Source: Burkholderiales bacterium PBB1 (GTDB lineage: Bacteria; Pseudomonadota; Gammaproteobacteria; Burkholderiales; Burkholderiaceae_C). Taken from it: a DNA stretch of 64,000 nucleotides. Positions within the stretch are counted from its first letter, which is position 1; each line of letters opens with the position of its first letter. Shown here piece after piece: positions 8,245 through 17,724 of the stretch. The stretch covers positions 558,001-622,000 of the forward strand of contig NKIN01000002.1 of the NCBI GenBank assembly GCA_002255905.1, read 5' to 3'. Position numbers and translations under genes: made by a program. The notes below the pieces were generated by a model. The model saw nothing but the letters and a program-made list of their open reading frames with translations, was not told where the DNA came from and searched no databases.

Positions 8245-9384
8245 TCAAAGGCCGGTCTTGAAGGAGGTGTAGGTTCGTGTCATCAGGCGGCGCAAGTCGT
8301 TGGCCAGCGAGTCGGGTGCGGCCATCAGTTTCATGTCCTGCTCGGACAGGAACACGGTCGGGTTGTTGGCAACTTCGGGCTTGACGAAAGGCCGTGAGGC
8401 GGCATTCGGGTTGGCGTAGAACACCTTGTTGGTCAGCGAGGCATGCACCTCGGGGCGCAGGATGTAGTTGATCCACTTCAGCGCGTTGCCAGGGTGTGGC
8501 GCGTCGGCCGGGATCACCATCACGTCGAAGAACAGCAGCCCGCCGGTTTTCGGGATCAGCGCCTCGATCTTCTGTCCGGTCTTGCCATCAATTGCGCGCT
8601 GACGGGCGATGTTGATGTCACCCGACCAACCCAATGCCACGCAGATGGAGCCGCCAGCCATGTCGTTGATGTAGCCCGACGAGCTGAACAAGGTGACGCT
8701 GGGGCGGATGGACTTCAGCAGCGCCGCGGCGGCGGCATAGTCGGAGGCCGTTTTGCTGAACGACGGCTTGCCCAGGTAGTGCAGCGCGGCTGGCACCACT
8801 TCAGTCGGAGAGTCGAGGAAAGAGACGCCGCACGATTTCAGCTTCGACACGTATTCGGGCTTGAACACGAGATCCCAGGCATTGGCCGGCATCGGCAGGT
8901 CACCCAGAGCCGCCTTGACCTTGTCGACATTGATGCCGACGGTGGTGTAGCCCCAGAGCCAGTTGACCATGTACTCGTTGCCTGGATCGAGCTTGGCGAG
9001 CTGCGCCTGGATGACCGGGTCGAGGTTCTTGTAGTTGGGCAACTGCGACTTGTCGAGTTTGGCCAGCAAACCGCCATCGGCCTGCAGCTTGGCCCAGTTC
9101 GACGACGGCACCACGATGTCGTAGCCGGTCTTGCCAGCAACCAGCTTGGCGTGGACGATTTCGTTGTTGTCGAAGTTGTCGTAGCGGACCTTGATGCCCG
9201 TTTCCTTCTCGAAATTCGCGATCGTGTCCGGCGCGATGTAGTCCGACCAGTTGTAGATGTTGAGTACCTTCTCCTCCTCTTGCGCTGCGGCGGGGCCAGC
9301 CCACCACGCAGCGGAGCTGGCAACTGCGGTGGTCACCAGGGTGGCCAGCACCTTGAGCATCGGGTTCAGTGGCGATCGGATCAT
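8245..9384 (-). CDS. potF: putrescine-binding periplasmic protein PotF
   Basis: A 379-residue periplasmic solute-binding protein with an N-terminal signal sequence (cleavage near AGPAAAQ) followed by the polyamine-binding start LNIYNWSDYI typical of PotF/PotD. Further family segments are YDIVVPSSNW, WLWGYTTVGIN, and ALGWSGDINIA. The ATG at 9384 has a GGAGA ribosome-binding site 7 bases upstream. It is the first gene of potFGHI. Whether it prefers putrescine or spermidine is not certain, but the catabolic genes around it favour putrescine. Confidence 0.93.
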   Translation of the reverse strand: MIRSPLNPMLKVLATLVTTAVASSAAWWAGPAAAQEEEKVLNIYNWSDYIAPDTIANFEKETGIKVRYDNFDNNEIVHAKLVAGKTGYDIVVPSSNWAKLQADGGLLAKLDKSQLPNYKNLDPVIQAQLAKLDPGNEYMVNWLWGYTTVGINVDKVKAALGDLPMPANAWDLVFKPEYVSKLKSCGVSFLDSPTEVVPAALHYLGKPSFSKTASDYAAAAALLKSIRPSVTLFSSSGYINDMAGGSICVALGWSGDINIARQRAIDGKTGQKIEALIPKTGGLLFFDVMVIPADAPHPGNALKWINYILRPEVHASLTNKVFYANPNAASRPFVKPEVANNPTVFLSEQDMKLMAAPDSLANDLRRLMTRTYTSFKTGL

Positions 9385-9482
9385 GGCGAAGTCTCCAAAC
9401 GGCGTTGCGTCAACAGGGGATTGATCGAGGGTGAGAGTGTGCCGTGTCTATGACAAGCAATTGGCGAGCCATTGCATGAGGT

Positions 9483-10880
9483 TCACATCAGGCCTCGCTG
9501 CTGCAGATCGCGCAGCGTGGCGTCGAGGCAGAAACGAATCAGTGCGACCATGTCGTCGATCTGCGCGCGGGTGATGACCAGCGGTGGCGCAATGATCATC
9601 CGGTCGCCGACGGCCCGCATGATCAGGCCGTTGGCGAAACAGTGGCCCCGGCAGATCATGCCCACCTCCAGCGCGCTGTCGAAGCAGGTGCCTGCGGCCT
9701 TGTCCTTGACGATCTGCAGCGCACCCATCAGGCCTATCGACTGCGCCTCGCCGATCAGCGGGTGCTCGGCCAGCGCCTTGAAATGTTCGGCCAGGTAGGG
9801 GCCGGTGTCGGTGCGTACCTTGTCGACCAGGCCTTCGCGCTGGATCAGCCGGATGTTGGCAAGCGCCACCGCGCAAGCCACCGGGTGGCCGCTGTAGGTG
9901 TAGCCGTGCTCGAATTCGCCGCCCTGGTCGATCATCACCCGGGCGATGCGGTCGCCGACCATCACGCCGCCGAGCGGGATGTAGCCTGAGGTGACGCCCT
10001 TGGCGAAGGTCATCAGATCGGGCCGGAAACCCATCGTCTCGCAGCCCCACCAGTTGCCGGTGCGACCGAAGCCGCAGATCACTTCATCGGACACCAGCAG
10101 GATGCCGTACTGATCGCAGATGCGCTGGATCTCGGGCCAGTAGGTGGCTGGCGGCACGATCACGCCACCGGCGCCCTGGATCGGCTCGCCGATGAAGGCG
10201 GCGACCTTCTCGGCGCCCACTTCGAGGATCTTCGCTTCGAGCCAGCGGGCGGCTTCGAGGCCGAACTCATCGCGGGATTTGCCGTGGCCATGGGCGAACC
10301 AGAACGGCTGCTCCATGTGCACGATCCCGGGAATCGGCAGGCCGCCCTGTGCGTGCATGTAGCTCATGCCGCCGAGCGAGGCGCCGGCCATCGTCGAGCC
10401 GTGGTACGCGTTCTTGCGGCTGATGATGACGCTGCGCTCGGGCTGGCCCAGCACGTCCCAGTAGCGTCGCACCATCCGAACCACGGTGTCGTTGCCTTCG
10501 GAGCCCGATCCGGAGAAGAACACGTGGTTGAACTGCGGAGGCGTGACCTGGGCCAGCAGTTCGGCCAACTCGATGGCCGGTGGCGTGGCCGTCTGGAAAA
10601 ACGAGTTGTAGAACGGCAGCTGTTTCAGCTGGGCCGTGGCCGCATCGATCAATTCCTGCTGACCGTAGCCCACGTTCACGCACCACAGGCCGCTCATCGC
10701 ATCGAGGATCTTGGCGCCCTCGCTGTCCCACAGGTAGATGTTGTCCGCGCGGGTGATGACCCTGGAGCCCTTGCCGGCCAGCGACTTGAAGTCGGTGAAC
10801 GGGTGCAGGTAGTGCGCGGTGTCGGCCGCCTGCCATTCGGCGGTGGTGCGTGTCGAGGCAGGTTGGAGCACGGCGTTCAT
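9483..10880 (-). CDS. spuC: putrescine--pyruvate aminotransferase (SpuC-type)
   Basis: A 465-residue class III aminotransferase, close in layout to Pseudomonas SpuC, which transfers the terminal amino group of putrescine to pyruvate giving 4-aminobutanal and alanine. Motifs: GLWCVNVGYG, SGSGSEGND (phosphate-binding region), EPIQGAGG, SDEVICGFGRTG, and the PLP lysine in TFAKGVTSGYIPLG. I chose ATG at 10880 (MNAVLQP); it is preceded by GGGAA. A start 10 codons upstream adds residues without a better ribosome-binding site. It gives the cell a second putrescine route besides gamma-glutamylation. Confidence 0.88.
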   Translation of the reverse strand: MNAVLQPASTRTTAEWQAADTAHYLHPFTDFKSLAGKGSRVITRADNIYLWDSEGAKILDAMSGLWCVNVGYGQQELIDAATAQLKQLPFYNSFFQTATPPAIELAELLAQVTPPQFNHVFFSGSGSEGNDTVVRMVRRYWDVLGQPERSVIISRKNAYHGSTMAGASLGGMSYMHAQGGLPIPGIVHMEQPFWFAHGHGKSRDEFGLEAARWLEAKILEVGAEKVAAFIGEPIQGAGGVIVPPATYWPEIQRICDQYGILLVSDEVICGFGRTGNWWGCETMGFRPDLMTFAKGVTSGYIPLGGVMVGDRIARVMIDQGGEFEHGYTYSGHPVACAVALANIRLIQREGLVDKVRTDTGPYLAEHFKALAEHPLIGEAQSIGLMGALQIVKDKAAGTCFDSALEVGMICRGHCFANGLIMRAVGDRMIIAPPLVITRAQIDDMVALIRFCLDATLRDLQQRGLM

Positions 10881-10929
10881 CGAGGTTCCCATCGGGTTCA
10901 GGTGGTGCACATGTCGCAGGCAGGGGCCA

Positions 10930-12297
10930 TCACACGTGGAGCAGCAGGTGTTCGCGCTCCCACGGCGAGATGACCTTCATGAATTCATCGTGCTCGATTT
11001 CCTTGACTTCGGAGTAGACGGTGATGAAGGATTTTCCCAGCACATCGTGCAGATCCTTCTCGTCGGCCAACCAGCCCAGCGCTTCGCTCAATGAGCGAGG
11101 CAGCTGGTACTCCGACAGGTAGGCGTCTCCCTTGCACTCGCTGGCGGGCTCGATCTTGTTCTTGATGCCCAGATAGCCACAAGCCAGGGTCGCCGCGAAG
11201 GCGACGTAGGGGTTCGCATCGGCGCCGATCACGCGGTTCTCGATGCGCCGGGCCCCGGCCGTGGCCACTGGCGACCGGATGCCGACCGTGCGGTTGTCGG
11301 TGCCCCACTGGATGTTGATCGGTGCAGCGGTGGAGCGAGCGAGTCGGCGGTACGAGTTGACGTAGGGTGCGAACAGCGCCATCGCCGCAGGCGTGTATTT
11401 CTGCAGCCCGCCGATGTACCAGTAGAACTCCTTGGACGGCGAGCCGTCGGGGTTGCTGAAGATGTTCTTGCCGGTGACCTTGTTGACCACGCTCTGGTGC
11501 ACATGCATCGCGCTGCCCGGCTCGTTGGACATCGGCTTGGCCATGAAGGTGGCGTACATCTCGTGGCGCATTGCCGCCTCGCGGATCGTGCGCTTGAAGA
11601 AGAAGACCTCGTCGGCCAGGCCCAGTGGATGGTCGTGGAAGAAGTTGATCTCCATCTGGCCGGCGCCGACCTCATGGATCAGCGTGTCGACGTTCAGCTC
11701 CATCTTTTCGCAGTAGGCGTAGATGTCCTCGAACAGCGGGTCGAATTCATTCACGGCATCGATCGAATACGCCTGCCGCGAGGTTTCGGCGCGGCCGCTG
11801 CGGCCCTTGGGCGGGCGCAGCGGCGTGTTGGGATCGGCATTGCGCTCGATCAGATAGAACTCGAGCTCGGGCGCGACCACCGGCGCCCAGCCTTCGGCGT
11901 CGTAGAGGTCGCAGATGCGGCGCAGCACCGAGCGTGGCGCGTACGGGATCATCACGCCGTCGCGGTCGAAGCAGTCGTGGATCACCTGCGCGGTCGGGTC
12001 GGTCGCCCATGGGACGATGCGCACGGTGGACGGGTCGGGGCGCAGGTGCATGTCGCGGTCGGTGGCATGGATCACGTCGTAGTAGGGGCCTTCGGCCGGG
12101 AACTCGCCGGTGACCCCGATGGCGACGATCGCCTCGGGCAGCCGCATGCCGCGGTCTTCGGTGAACTTTTCGCGCGGCAGGATCTTGCCGCGGGCCACGC
12201 CGGTGAGGTCGGGCACCAGGCACTCGATCTCGGTCACGCGGCGTTCGTTGAACCAGTTTTCGAGGTCACTGAAAGTGAAGTTTTCTCGGGCCACCAT
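10930..12297 (-). CDS. puuA: gamma-glutamylputrescine synthetase (PuuA-type glutamine synthetase family)
   Basis: A 455-residue ligase of the glutamine synthetase superfamily; PuuA joins glutamate to putrescine using ATP, the first step of the Puu pathway. Motifs: DLTGVARGK near 30, PELEFYLIE, HEVGAGQMEINF (metal ligands), PGSAMHVHQSV, and NPYVAFAATLACG. The N-terminal domain is shorter than in GlnA and the adenylylation tyrosine loop is not apparent. The ATG at 12297 has AAGGTGA upstream. It lies directly next to puuD and spuC, which fixes the likely substrate as putrescine. The gene at 1-958 is a second member of this superfamily in the same operon region. Confidence 0.88.
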   Translation of the reverse strand: MVARENFTFSDLENWFNERRVTEIECLVPDLTGVARGKILPREKFTEDRGMRLPEAIVAIGVTGEFPAEGPYYDVIHATDRDMHLRPDPSTVRIVPWATDPTAQVIHDCFDRDGVMIPYAPRSVLRRICDLYDAEGWAPVVAPELEFYLIERNADPNTPLRPPKGRSGRAETSRQAYSIDAVNEFDPLFEDIYAYCEKMELNVDTLIHEVGAGQMEINFFHDHPLGLADEVFFFKRTIREAAMRHEMYATFMAKPMSNEPGSAMHVHQSVVNKVTGKNIFSNPDGSPSKEFYWYIGGLQKYTPAAMALFAPYVNSYRRLARSTAAPINIQWGTDNRTVGIRSPVATAGARRIENRVIGADANPYVAFAATLACGYLGIKNKIEPASECKGDAYLSEYQLPRSLSEALGWLADEKDLHDVLGKSFITVYSEVKEIEHDEFMKVISPWEREHLLLHV

Positions 12298-12351
12298 GGG
12301 ATGTCACCTTGAGGAGTTGCAGTCGTTGCGGTGTTGATTTGCGGAGGGCGT

Positions 12352-13134
12352 TCAGCGCGTCCCGTCGGGGCCTCGGTGACGGTCGCGGTAGTGGCTGCAG
12401 GCCCGCCCGAAGGCCTCGAACAGCTGGGTCGACACCGGGTTGAGGTGCGCCTGCCACTCCGGGTGCCACTGCACCCCGAGCAAGAAGCCGCCCGAGGTCG
12501 ACACGCCATCTTCGAGAGAGAAGGCCTCGACGAGCCCGTCGGGTGCCCGGGCTTCCACCCGCAGTCCGGGCGCCAGGCGATTGACGCCCTGGCCGTGCAC
12601 CGAATTGACCTCGATCTCTGCGCGTTGAAGCCACTGCGACAGCAGGCCGCCGGGCTCCAGGTTGACCATGTGGGCCGGGCCATAAACCTGCTCGACCGGC
12701 CCTTCATCGACCCCGCGGTGGTCGAGCCGGCCCTCGAGTTCGTGCACCGCCTGGAACAGGCTGCCGCCGAGCGCGACGTTGACTTCCTGAAAGCCGCGGC
12801 AGATCGCCATCAGCGGGATGCCGCGCGCGATCGCCTGCGGGATCAGCGCCAGGGTAGCCGCATCGCGGTCGGGATCGAGTGGCAGGCGGGTGTTGTGCAC
12901 CTCCTCGCCGAAATGGCGCGGGTGCACGTTCGAGGGCGAACCGGTCAACAGCACGCCATCGGCGAGGTCGAGCAGATCGTCCAGTTCGTCGGGACCCTGG
13001 ATGGTGGTGAACAGCAGCGGCAGGCAGCCCGCGAGCCGCACGGCATCGGTGTACTTCTTGCCGACGGTGTGGCTGATGTGTTGTTCCACCTGGCGGTGGC
13101 AGGCGGGCACGAGGACGAAAGGTTTGCGCTTCAT
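12352..13134 (-). CDS. puuD: gamma-glutamyl-gamma-aminobutyrate hydrolase (PuuD)
   Basis: A 260-residue class I glutamine-amidotransferase-like hydrolase (peptidase C26). The nucleophile Cys lies in PLMAICRGFQEVNVALGG and the catalytic His in GVQWHPEW; SVHGQGVNRLA is also family-typical. It would release 4-aminobutyrate and glutamate from gamma-glutamyl-4-aminobutyrate, the last Puu step. I place the start at the ATG at 13134 (MKRKPFVLVPACH) because the core fold begins there; 24 further codons up to 13206 are open but unlike the family. Confidence 0.9.
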   Translation of the reverse strand: MKRKPFVLVPACHRQVEQHISHTVGKKYTDAVRLAGCLPLLFTTIQGPDELDDLLDLADGVLLTGSPSNVHPRHFGEEVHNTRLPLDPDRDAATLALIPQAIARGIPLMAICRGFQEVNVALGGSLFQAVHELEGRLDHRGVDEGPVEQVYGPAHMVNLEPGGLLSQWLQRAEIEVNSVHGQGVNRLAPGLRVEARAPDGLVEAFSLEDGVSTSGGFLLGVQWHPEWQAHLNPVSTQLFEAFGRACSHYRDRHRGPDGTR

Positions 13135-13228
13135 GGTTGATGGGCGGCTGCCCGGCTTGGAATAACGCGCGCCGGCTTTGGCGTGCGGTCGATCGAACGT
13201 GTGCAATGACTGTGCCCAGACTGCGGTC

Positions 13229-14587
13229 TCACAGCAGATCCTTCAATCGGTAGTAGGCCATGCCGGCCACCAACGCTGGCGTGCGCAGCAGCTTACCCCC
13301 GGGAAACTCGCGGTGCCGCAGTTGGCTGAAGGTATCGAAGCGCTGGGCGTCGCCGTCGATGGCCTCGGCGACCAGCTTGCCCGCCATGCCGGTCAGTGCC
13401 AGCCCGTGGCCCGAAAAGCCCTGCAGGTAGTAGACGTTCGACAAGCCGGTCGCTGCGCTGCCCATCATCCGATCCGACAGGCGACCGAAGTCCGGCGCCC
13501 GGTTCATCGAGATATCGACGAACCCCCCCCAGGCGAATTCCACACCGACGCCACCGAGTTGCGGAAACGTCTGGGCCATGCGTCTTTGCATGCTGGCGGC
13601 CAGGTTCATCGGCGTGGAGGTGCTGTAGCTCACGCGCCCGCCGTAGAGCATGCGGTGCTCGGTCGTGTCTGTGTCGCTGTGGCTGGCCACGCGAAAGTAA
13701 TCAAGTACGAAATTGGTGTCGCAAACCGCCGCGCCGGATGGGATCAGCGAGCGGGCCAGCCCCGCGTCGAGCACCTCGGAGGCAATGATGTAGGTGCCGA
13801 CCGGCATGATCCTCGACTCCAGCACGGGGGCAACGCCCTGCAGGTACACGTTGCCTGCCAGCAGCACATGGGCGGCCCGCACGCTGCCGCCGGCCGTGCG
13901 CACCCGCAGCGAACCACTGGCCGTGGAAGCGGCGTCGAGCGCGATGACCGCGGAGTTTTCGAACATCCGCACCCCCAGCTGGCGTGCGCCTCGCGCCAGG
14001 CCGAGGCTGTACTTCAGCGGATGCAGATGACCCGAGATCGGATCGTGCAACCCGCTGTGAAATCGTGCGCTGGCAATCCACTGGGGCAGTTGCTGCGGCG
14101 GGATCCACGCTGTCTCGTGCTGGTAAAGCGACTGCATGCGGAGCTGCCAGGCCTGCAGCGCGCGTGCCTTGCGCTGGTTCACCGCCAGGCTGAGGTAGCC
14201 GGGGCGCCAGTCACAGTCGATTTGAAAACGCGCGCAGCGCTGCTGAATCAAGGTGAGCGCTTCGATCGTCATCGCCCAGACGCGACGCGCCTCGTCGAGG
14301 CCGAGCTGCGCCTCGATGGTCTCCTGCTCGCAGGCAAGCCCTGCCAGCGCTTGCCCGCCGTTGCGCCCGGAAGCCCCCCAGCCGATCTGTCTGGCTTCGA
14401 GCACCACCACCTGGTAACCGCGGTCTGCCAACTCGATCGCGGCAGACAGCCCGGCCAACCCACCGCCGACGATGGCCACGTCGCATTCGATGTCGGCAGC
14501 CAGCGCAGGCGCGCTCGCCGGCCGCCGCACCGTGGCGTCGTAATACGAGTGCCGAGCCAGTTCGCAGTCGGTGTCGAGGAAGGTCAT
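13229..14587 (-). CDS. puuB: gamma-glutamylputrescine oxidase (PuuB-type FAD oxidoreductase)
   Basis: A 452-residue FAD-dependent amine oxidase of the D-amino-acid-oxidase (DAO) fold. The dinucleotide-binding motif VAIVGGGLAGLSAAIELA lies near residue 38, followed by GWGASGRNGGQ, which in this family contacts FAD, and a late GFSGHGLALTGMAGKL. PuuB oxidises gamma-glutamylputrescine to the aldehyde with release of ammonia and peroxide. Position between puuD and an omega-aminotransferase supports this role. Related DAO-fold enzymes act on other amines, so the exact substrate is inferred. Confidence 0.85.
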   Translation of the reverse strand: MTFLDTDCELARHSYYDATVRRPASAPALAADIECDVAIVGGGLAGLSAAIELADRGYQVVVLEARQIGWGASGRNGGQALAGLACEQETIEAQLGLDEARRVWAMTIEALTLIQQRCARFQIDCDWRPGYLSLAVNQRKARALQAWQLRMQSLYQHETAWIPPQQLPQWIASARFHSGLHDPISGHLHPLKYSLGLARGARQLGVRMFENSAVIALDAASTASGSLRVRTAGGSVRAAHVLLAGNVYLQGVAPVLESRIMPVGTYIIASEVLDAGLARSLIPSGAAVCDTNFVLDYFRVASHSDTDTTEHRMLYGGRVSYSTSTPMNLAASMQRRMAQTFPQLGGVGVEFAWGGFVDISMNRAPDFGRLSDRMMGSAATGLSNVYYLQGFSGHGLALTGMAGKLVAEAIDGDAQRFDTFSQLRHREFPGGKLLRTPALVAGMAYYRLKDLL

Positions 14588-14632
14588 GGCAGATGATGCA
14601 GGGCAGCGGGTCGTCAGTCCGGCCGCCCGATC

Positions 14633-15940
14633 TCAGGCGACCCGCCGAATCGCGTGGGAGAGCGTATCGACGATCTGCTCGATGTGCCTGGGCTCGATGA
14701 TCAGCGGTGGCGACAGTGCGACAGTGTCCCCGGTGGTGCGCACCAGCACGCCACGTTCCCAGCAGTCGAGAAAGACATCGAAGGCCCGCTTGCCGGGCTC
14801 GCCGGCGATCGGCGCCAGTTCGATGCCCGCGACCAGACCGATGTTGCGGATGTCCACCACATTCGGCAGGCCGGCCAGCGAGTGCACTGCGGCTTCGAAC
14901 GTCGGGGCCATCTGGTGGGCGCGGGTCAGCAGCCCTTCCTCGGCGTAGGTGTCCAGCGTGCCCAACGCTGCGGCGCAGGCCAGCGGATGGCCCGAATAGG
15001 TGTAGCCGTGGAAGAACTCGATCAGGTGCTCCGGACCGTTCATGAAGGCGTCGTAGATGAACTGCTGGGCGAACACAGCGCCCATGGGCACACAGCCATT
15101 GGTCAGTCCCTTGGCGACTGTCATCAGGTCGGGTGTGACACCGAAATGGTTGGCCGCAAACGGGGAACCGACACGACCGAAACCGGTGATGACCTCGTCG
15201 AAGATCAGCAGGATGCCGTGCTTGTCGCAGATGGATCGCAGGCGTTGCAGATATCCCTGGGGCGGTACCAGCACTCCCGTCGATCCGGCGACCGGCTCGA
15301 CGATGACGGCCGCGATGGTCGAGGCGTCGTGCAAGGCGATCAGCCGCTCCAGGTCGTCGGCCAGTTCGGCGCCGTGCTCGGGTTGGCCCTTGCTGAACAG
15401 GTTGCGCACCGGGTCGTGCGTGTGGCGGATGTGATCGACGCCACCGAGCATCGGGCCGAATGTCCGGCGGTTGGCGACCATGCCACCGACCGAAATGCCG
15501 CCGAAATTGACACCGTGGTAGCCACGCTCGCGGCCGATCAGCCGAGTGCGCTGGCCCTCGCCGCGCATGCGGTGATAACCCAGCGCCATCTTCAGCGCGG
15601 TATCCACCGATTCAGAGCCCGAATTGGTGAAGAACACCTTGTCGAGCCCGTCCGGTGCCAACTCGACCAGGCGCTCGGCCAGTTCGAACACCTTCGGATG
15701 GCCCATCTGGAAGGGCGGTGCGAAATCCAGTTCGGTGGCCTGCTGCCGGATGGCCTCGGTGATGCGCGGGCGCGCATGACCCGCATTGACGCACCAGAGG
15801 CCAGCCACGCCATCGAGTACCTGGCGGCCTTCTGGCGTGCTGTAGTGCATGCCTTGAGCGCCAGAGATCAGTCGGGGTGCGGACTTGAACTGCCGATTGG
15901 CAGTGAAGGGCATCCAATACGCGTCGAGCTTCCCAGGCAT
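14633..15940 (-). CDS. omega-amino acid--pyruvate type aminotransferase
   Basis: A 435-residue class III PLP aminotransferase, distinct from GabT and SpuC in this window. It resembles beta-alanine/omega-amino-acid:pyruvate transaminases: it begins with AYWMPFTANRQFK, then GLWCVNAGHARP, TNSGSESVDTALK, EPVAGSTGVLVPP, FDEVITGFGRVG, and the PLP lysine in TVAKGLTNGCVPMG. Likely substrates are beta-alanine, 4-aminobutyrate or diamines with pyruvate as acceptor. It heads the minus-strand polyamine block and is divergent from an Lrp/AsnC-family regulator, which may control it. Confidence 0.85.
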   Translation of the reverse strand: MPGKLDAYWMPFTANRQFKSAPRLISGAQGMHYSTPEGRQVLDGVAGLWCVNAGHARPRITEAIRQQATELDFAPPFQMGHPKVFELAERLVELAPDGLDKVFFTNSGSESVDTALKMALGYHRMRGEGQRTRLIGRERGYHGVNFGGISVGGMVANRRTFGPMLGGVDHIRHTHDPVRNLFSKGQPEHGAELADDLERLIALHDASTIAAVIVEPVAGSTGVLVPPQGYLQRLRSICDKHGILLIFDEVITGFGRVGSPFAANHFGVTPDLMTVAKGLTNGCVPMGAVFAQQFIYDAFMNGPEHLIEFFHGYTYSGHPLACAAALGTLDTYAEEGLLTRAHQMAPTFEAAVHSLAGLPNVVDIRNIGLVAGIELAPIAGEPGKRAFDVFLDCWERGVLVRTTGDTVALSPPLIIEPRHIEQIVDTLSHAIRRVA

Positions 15941-16011
15941 CGCGATGTCTTTCAGAGGGGTCGATCCACTACCGATGTACGCGACTTCAGTTTAGTGGCT
16001 GAAACGCGAAA

Positions 16012-16030
16012 TTTGACAGCGCTTTGACAG
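16012..16030. promoter_or_regulatory. direct repeat in divergent aminotransferase/Lrp promoter region
   Basis: The 148-bp gap between the aminotransferase (minus) and the Lrp/AsnC gene (plus) contains TTTGACAG twice, at 16012-16019 and 16023-16030, with starts 11 bp apart, about one helical turn. Each copy contains TTGACA, so one may instead be a -35 element. The rest of the gap is AT-richer than the genes. A regulator-binding site is inferred from position only. Confidence 0.35.
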
Positions 16031-16088
16031 GGTGTTTGGCCCACAACGCGCAACAATACAGCGTCTGATATCTGAATTTTGAACAATC

Positions 16089-16571
16089 ATGCGACGTCAG
16101 AACAGTGATGCGACATTAGATGCCATCGACCGAGCCTTGCTGGAAGTGCTGCAGGCTGATGCCCGGCTGACCAACATCGAGCTGGCCGAGCGGGTGCACC
16201 TGTCGCCCTCGGCCTGTCTCCGGCGGGTCAAGGCGCTGGAGGACAGCGGGGTGATCGCAAAGGTCGTCGCGCTGGTCGACCCGAAGCGGGTGGGGCGCCA
16301 TGGCACCAGCTACACCATCGTGAACCTCGAAAAGCTCACCCGCGCGGCGATGGACGAATTCGAACAGGCCATCCGCGATGTGCCCGAGATCCACGACTGC
16401 TTCTACGTCGCCGGCACCAACGACTACCTGCTGCGTTTCACCTATCGCGATGCCGAAGACCTGGAGCATTTCCACAGCCATGTGCTGTCCAGCCTGCCGG
16501 GCGTCACACGCTCCAACTCCATGCTGGTGCTGCGCACGGTGAAAAAGACCACCGCGCTCCCGATTGACTAG
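16089..16571 (+). CDS. Lrp/AsnC-family transcriptional regulator
   Basis: A 160-residue regulator with an N-terminal winged helix-turn-helix (ALLEVLQADARLTNIELAERVHLSPSACLRRVKAL) and a C-terminal RAM/ligand-sensing domain (CFYVAGTNDYLLRF). Such proteins form octameric assemblies and respond to amino acids. It is transcribed away from the polyamine/aminotransferase block and is the obvious local candidate to control it; the effector is unknown. Confidence 0.92.
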   Translation: MRRQNSDATLDAIDRALLEVLQADARLTNIELAERVHLSPSACLRRVKALEDSGVIAKVVALVDPKRVGRHGTSYTIVNLEKLTRAAMDEFEQAIRDVPEIHDCFYVAGTNDYLLRFTYRDAEDLEHFHSHVLSSLPGVTRSNSMLVLRTVKKTTALPID

Positions 16572-16594
16572 ATCAGCGATCGATCACGGCCGGA

Positions 16595-17569
16595 TCAGGC
16601 TTCCGGGTCGTTCGCGATGCGCCCGCAGAGGTAGGTCCAGACGAAGTTTGCAGCGGCGCTGCTGGTCAGTTCAGCGTGGTCGTAAGACGGGGCCACTTCG
16701 ACGCAATCCATGCCCACGAAGGGCAGGTCGGCCAGTTCTTCCAGCAGGCTGAGCACCTGGTTGGTTGTCATGCCGCCCGGCTCGGGCGTACCGGTGCCGG
16801 GCGCGAACGCCGGATCGAGACAGTCGATGTCCAGGCTCAGATAGACCGGCGGGTGGCTGTGCTCTGCAAGGCGCGAGCGGATGCCACCGAGGATCGGAGC
16901 CAGCTGCAGCGGGCTTTCCAGCCCGCGCAGGTCACGGGCGGTGTAGATCAGGCCGCCCTGGTCGCGCACGTACTCGCGTGCCGCGCGCTCGCCGGAGGAT
17001 CGAATGCCGATCTGGGTGACACATTCCGGGATGACGAGCCCCTCCTGGATGGCCTCGTACACCCAGGTGCCGTGCCCGCTCGGCTCACCGAAATGGTCGG
17101 TCCAGGTATCGCAGTGGGCATCGAAGTGCACCACAGCCAGCGGCCGACCCAGCCAGGCCTTGTAGGCCCGCAGCAAGGGCAGCGTGATCGAGTGGTCACC
17201 GCCCAGCCACACCATGTGGTGCGCGCGTATCAGGTCGTGCACCCACGGCGTCATGGCCTCGCGCATGCGCTCCAGGCTGGTGTTGGGCAGCGGCAGGTCG
17301 CCGGCATCGCCCAGACCCGCCCCGGGCCATGCGAGCGGTGACACGTCGAACAACGGATGGATGGCATCGCAAAGCATGTGACTGGCCTGCCGGATCGCCT
17401 GCGGCCCGAATCGGGCGCCAGGGCGGTTGGTCACGGAGCCGTCCCAGGCCACGCCGGCCACGGCATAGCGGGAGCTCGCATCGGCCGGCGGTGCCTTGAG
17501 GAACGCACCGTGGGACAGAAAGGCAAATGAGGTCATGGCGACGGCCCGCTGAAACGGTCTGGAGATCAT
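16595..17569 (-). CDS. speB: agmatinase / ureohydrolase family (SpeB-type)
   Basis: A 324-residue Mn-dependent ureohydrolase. All metal-binding motifs are present: GGDHSI, HFDAHCDT and SLDIDCLDPAFAPGTGTPE, then the distal GMDCVEV. Agmatinase turns agmatine into putrescine and urea, which would feed the neighbouring putrescine-degrading genes. Guanidinobutyrase and related ureohydrolases share these motifs and cannot be excluded. ATG at 17569 has GAG 5 bases upstream; an ATG 11 codons later (17536) is an alternative start. Confidence 0.87.
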   Translation of the reverse strand: MISRPFQRAVAMTSFAFLSHGAFLKAPPADASSRYAVAGVAWDGSVTNRPGARFGPQAIRQASHMLCDAIHPLFDVSPLAWPGAGLGDAGDLPLPNTSLERMREAMTPWVHDLIRAHHMVWLGGDHSITLPLLRAYKAWLGRPLAVVHFDAHCDTWTDHFGEPSGHGTWVYEAIQEGLVIPECVTQIGIRSSGERAAREYVRDQGGLIYTARDLRGLESPLQLAPILGGIRSRLAEHSHPPVYLSLDIDCLDPAFAPGTGTPEPGGMTTNQVLSLLEELADLPFVGMDCVEVAPSYDHAELTSSAAANFVWTYLCGRIANDPEA

Positions 17570-17724
17570 ACGAACTCAGCGTCGTGTGAGGCGCCGATGC
17601 TGCTGCCAGTCGACTGCACCAGACCGCTGGCAGATCCGGGGATGGGTATCGAATGCTGCGCTGCAGCGAGTTTTACCGAATGGCAAAAAACGTTTTCGCA
17701 TCCCGAAATACAGAACCTAACGCA

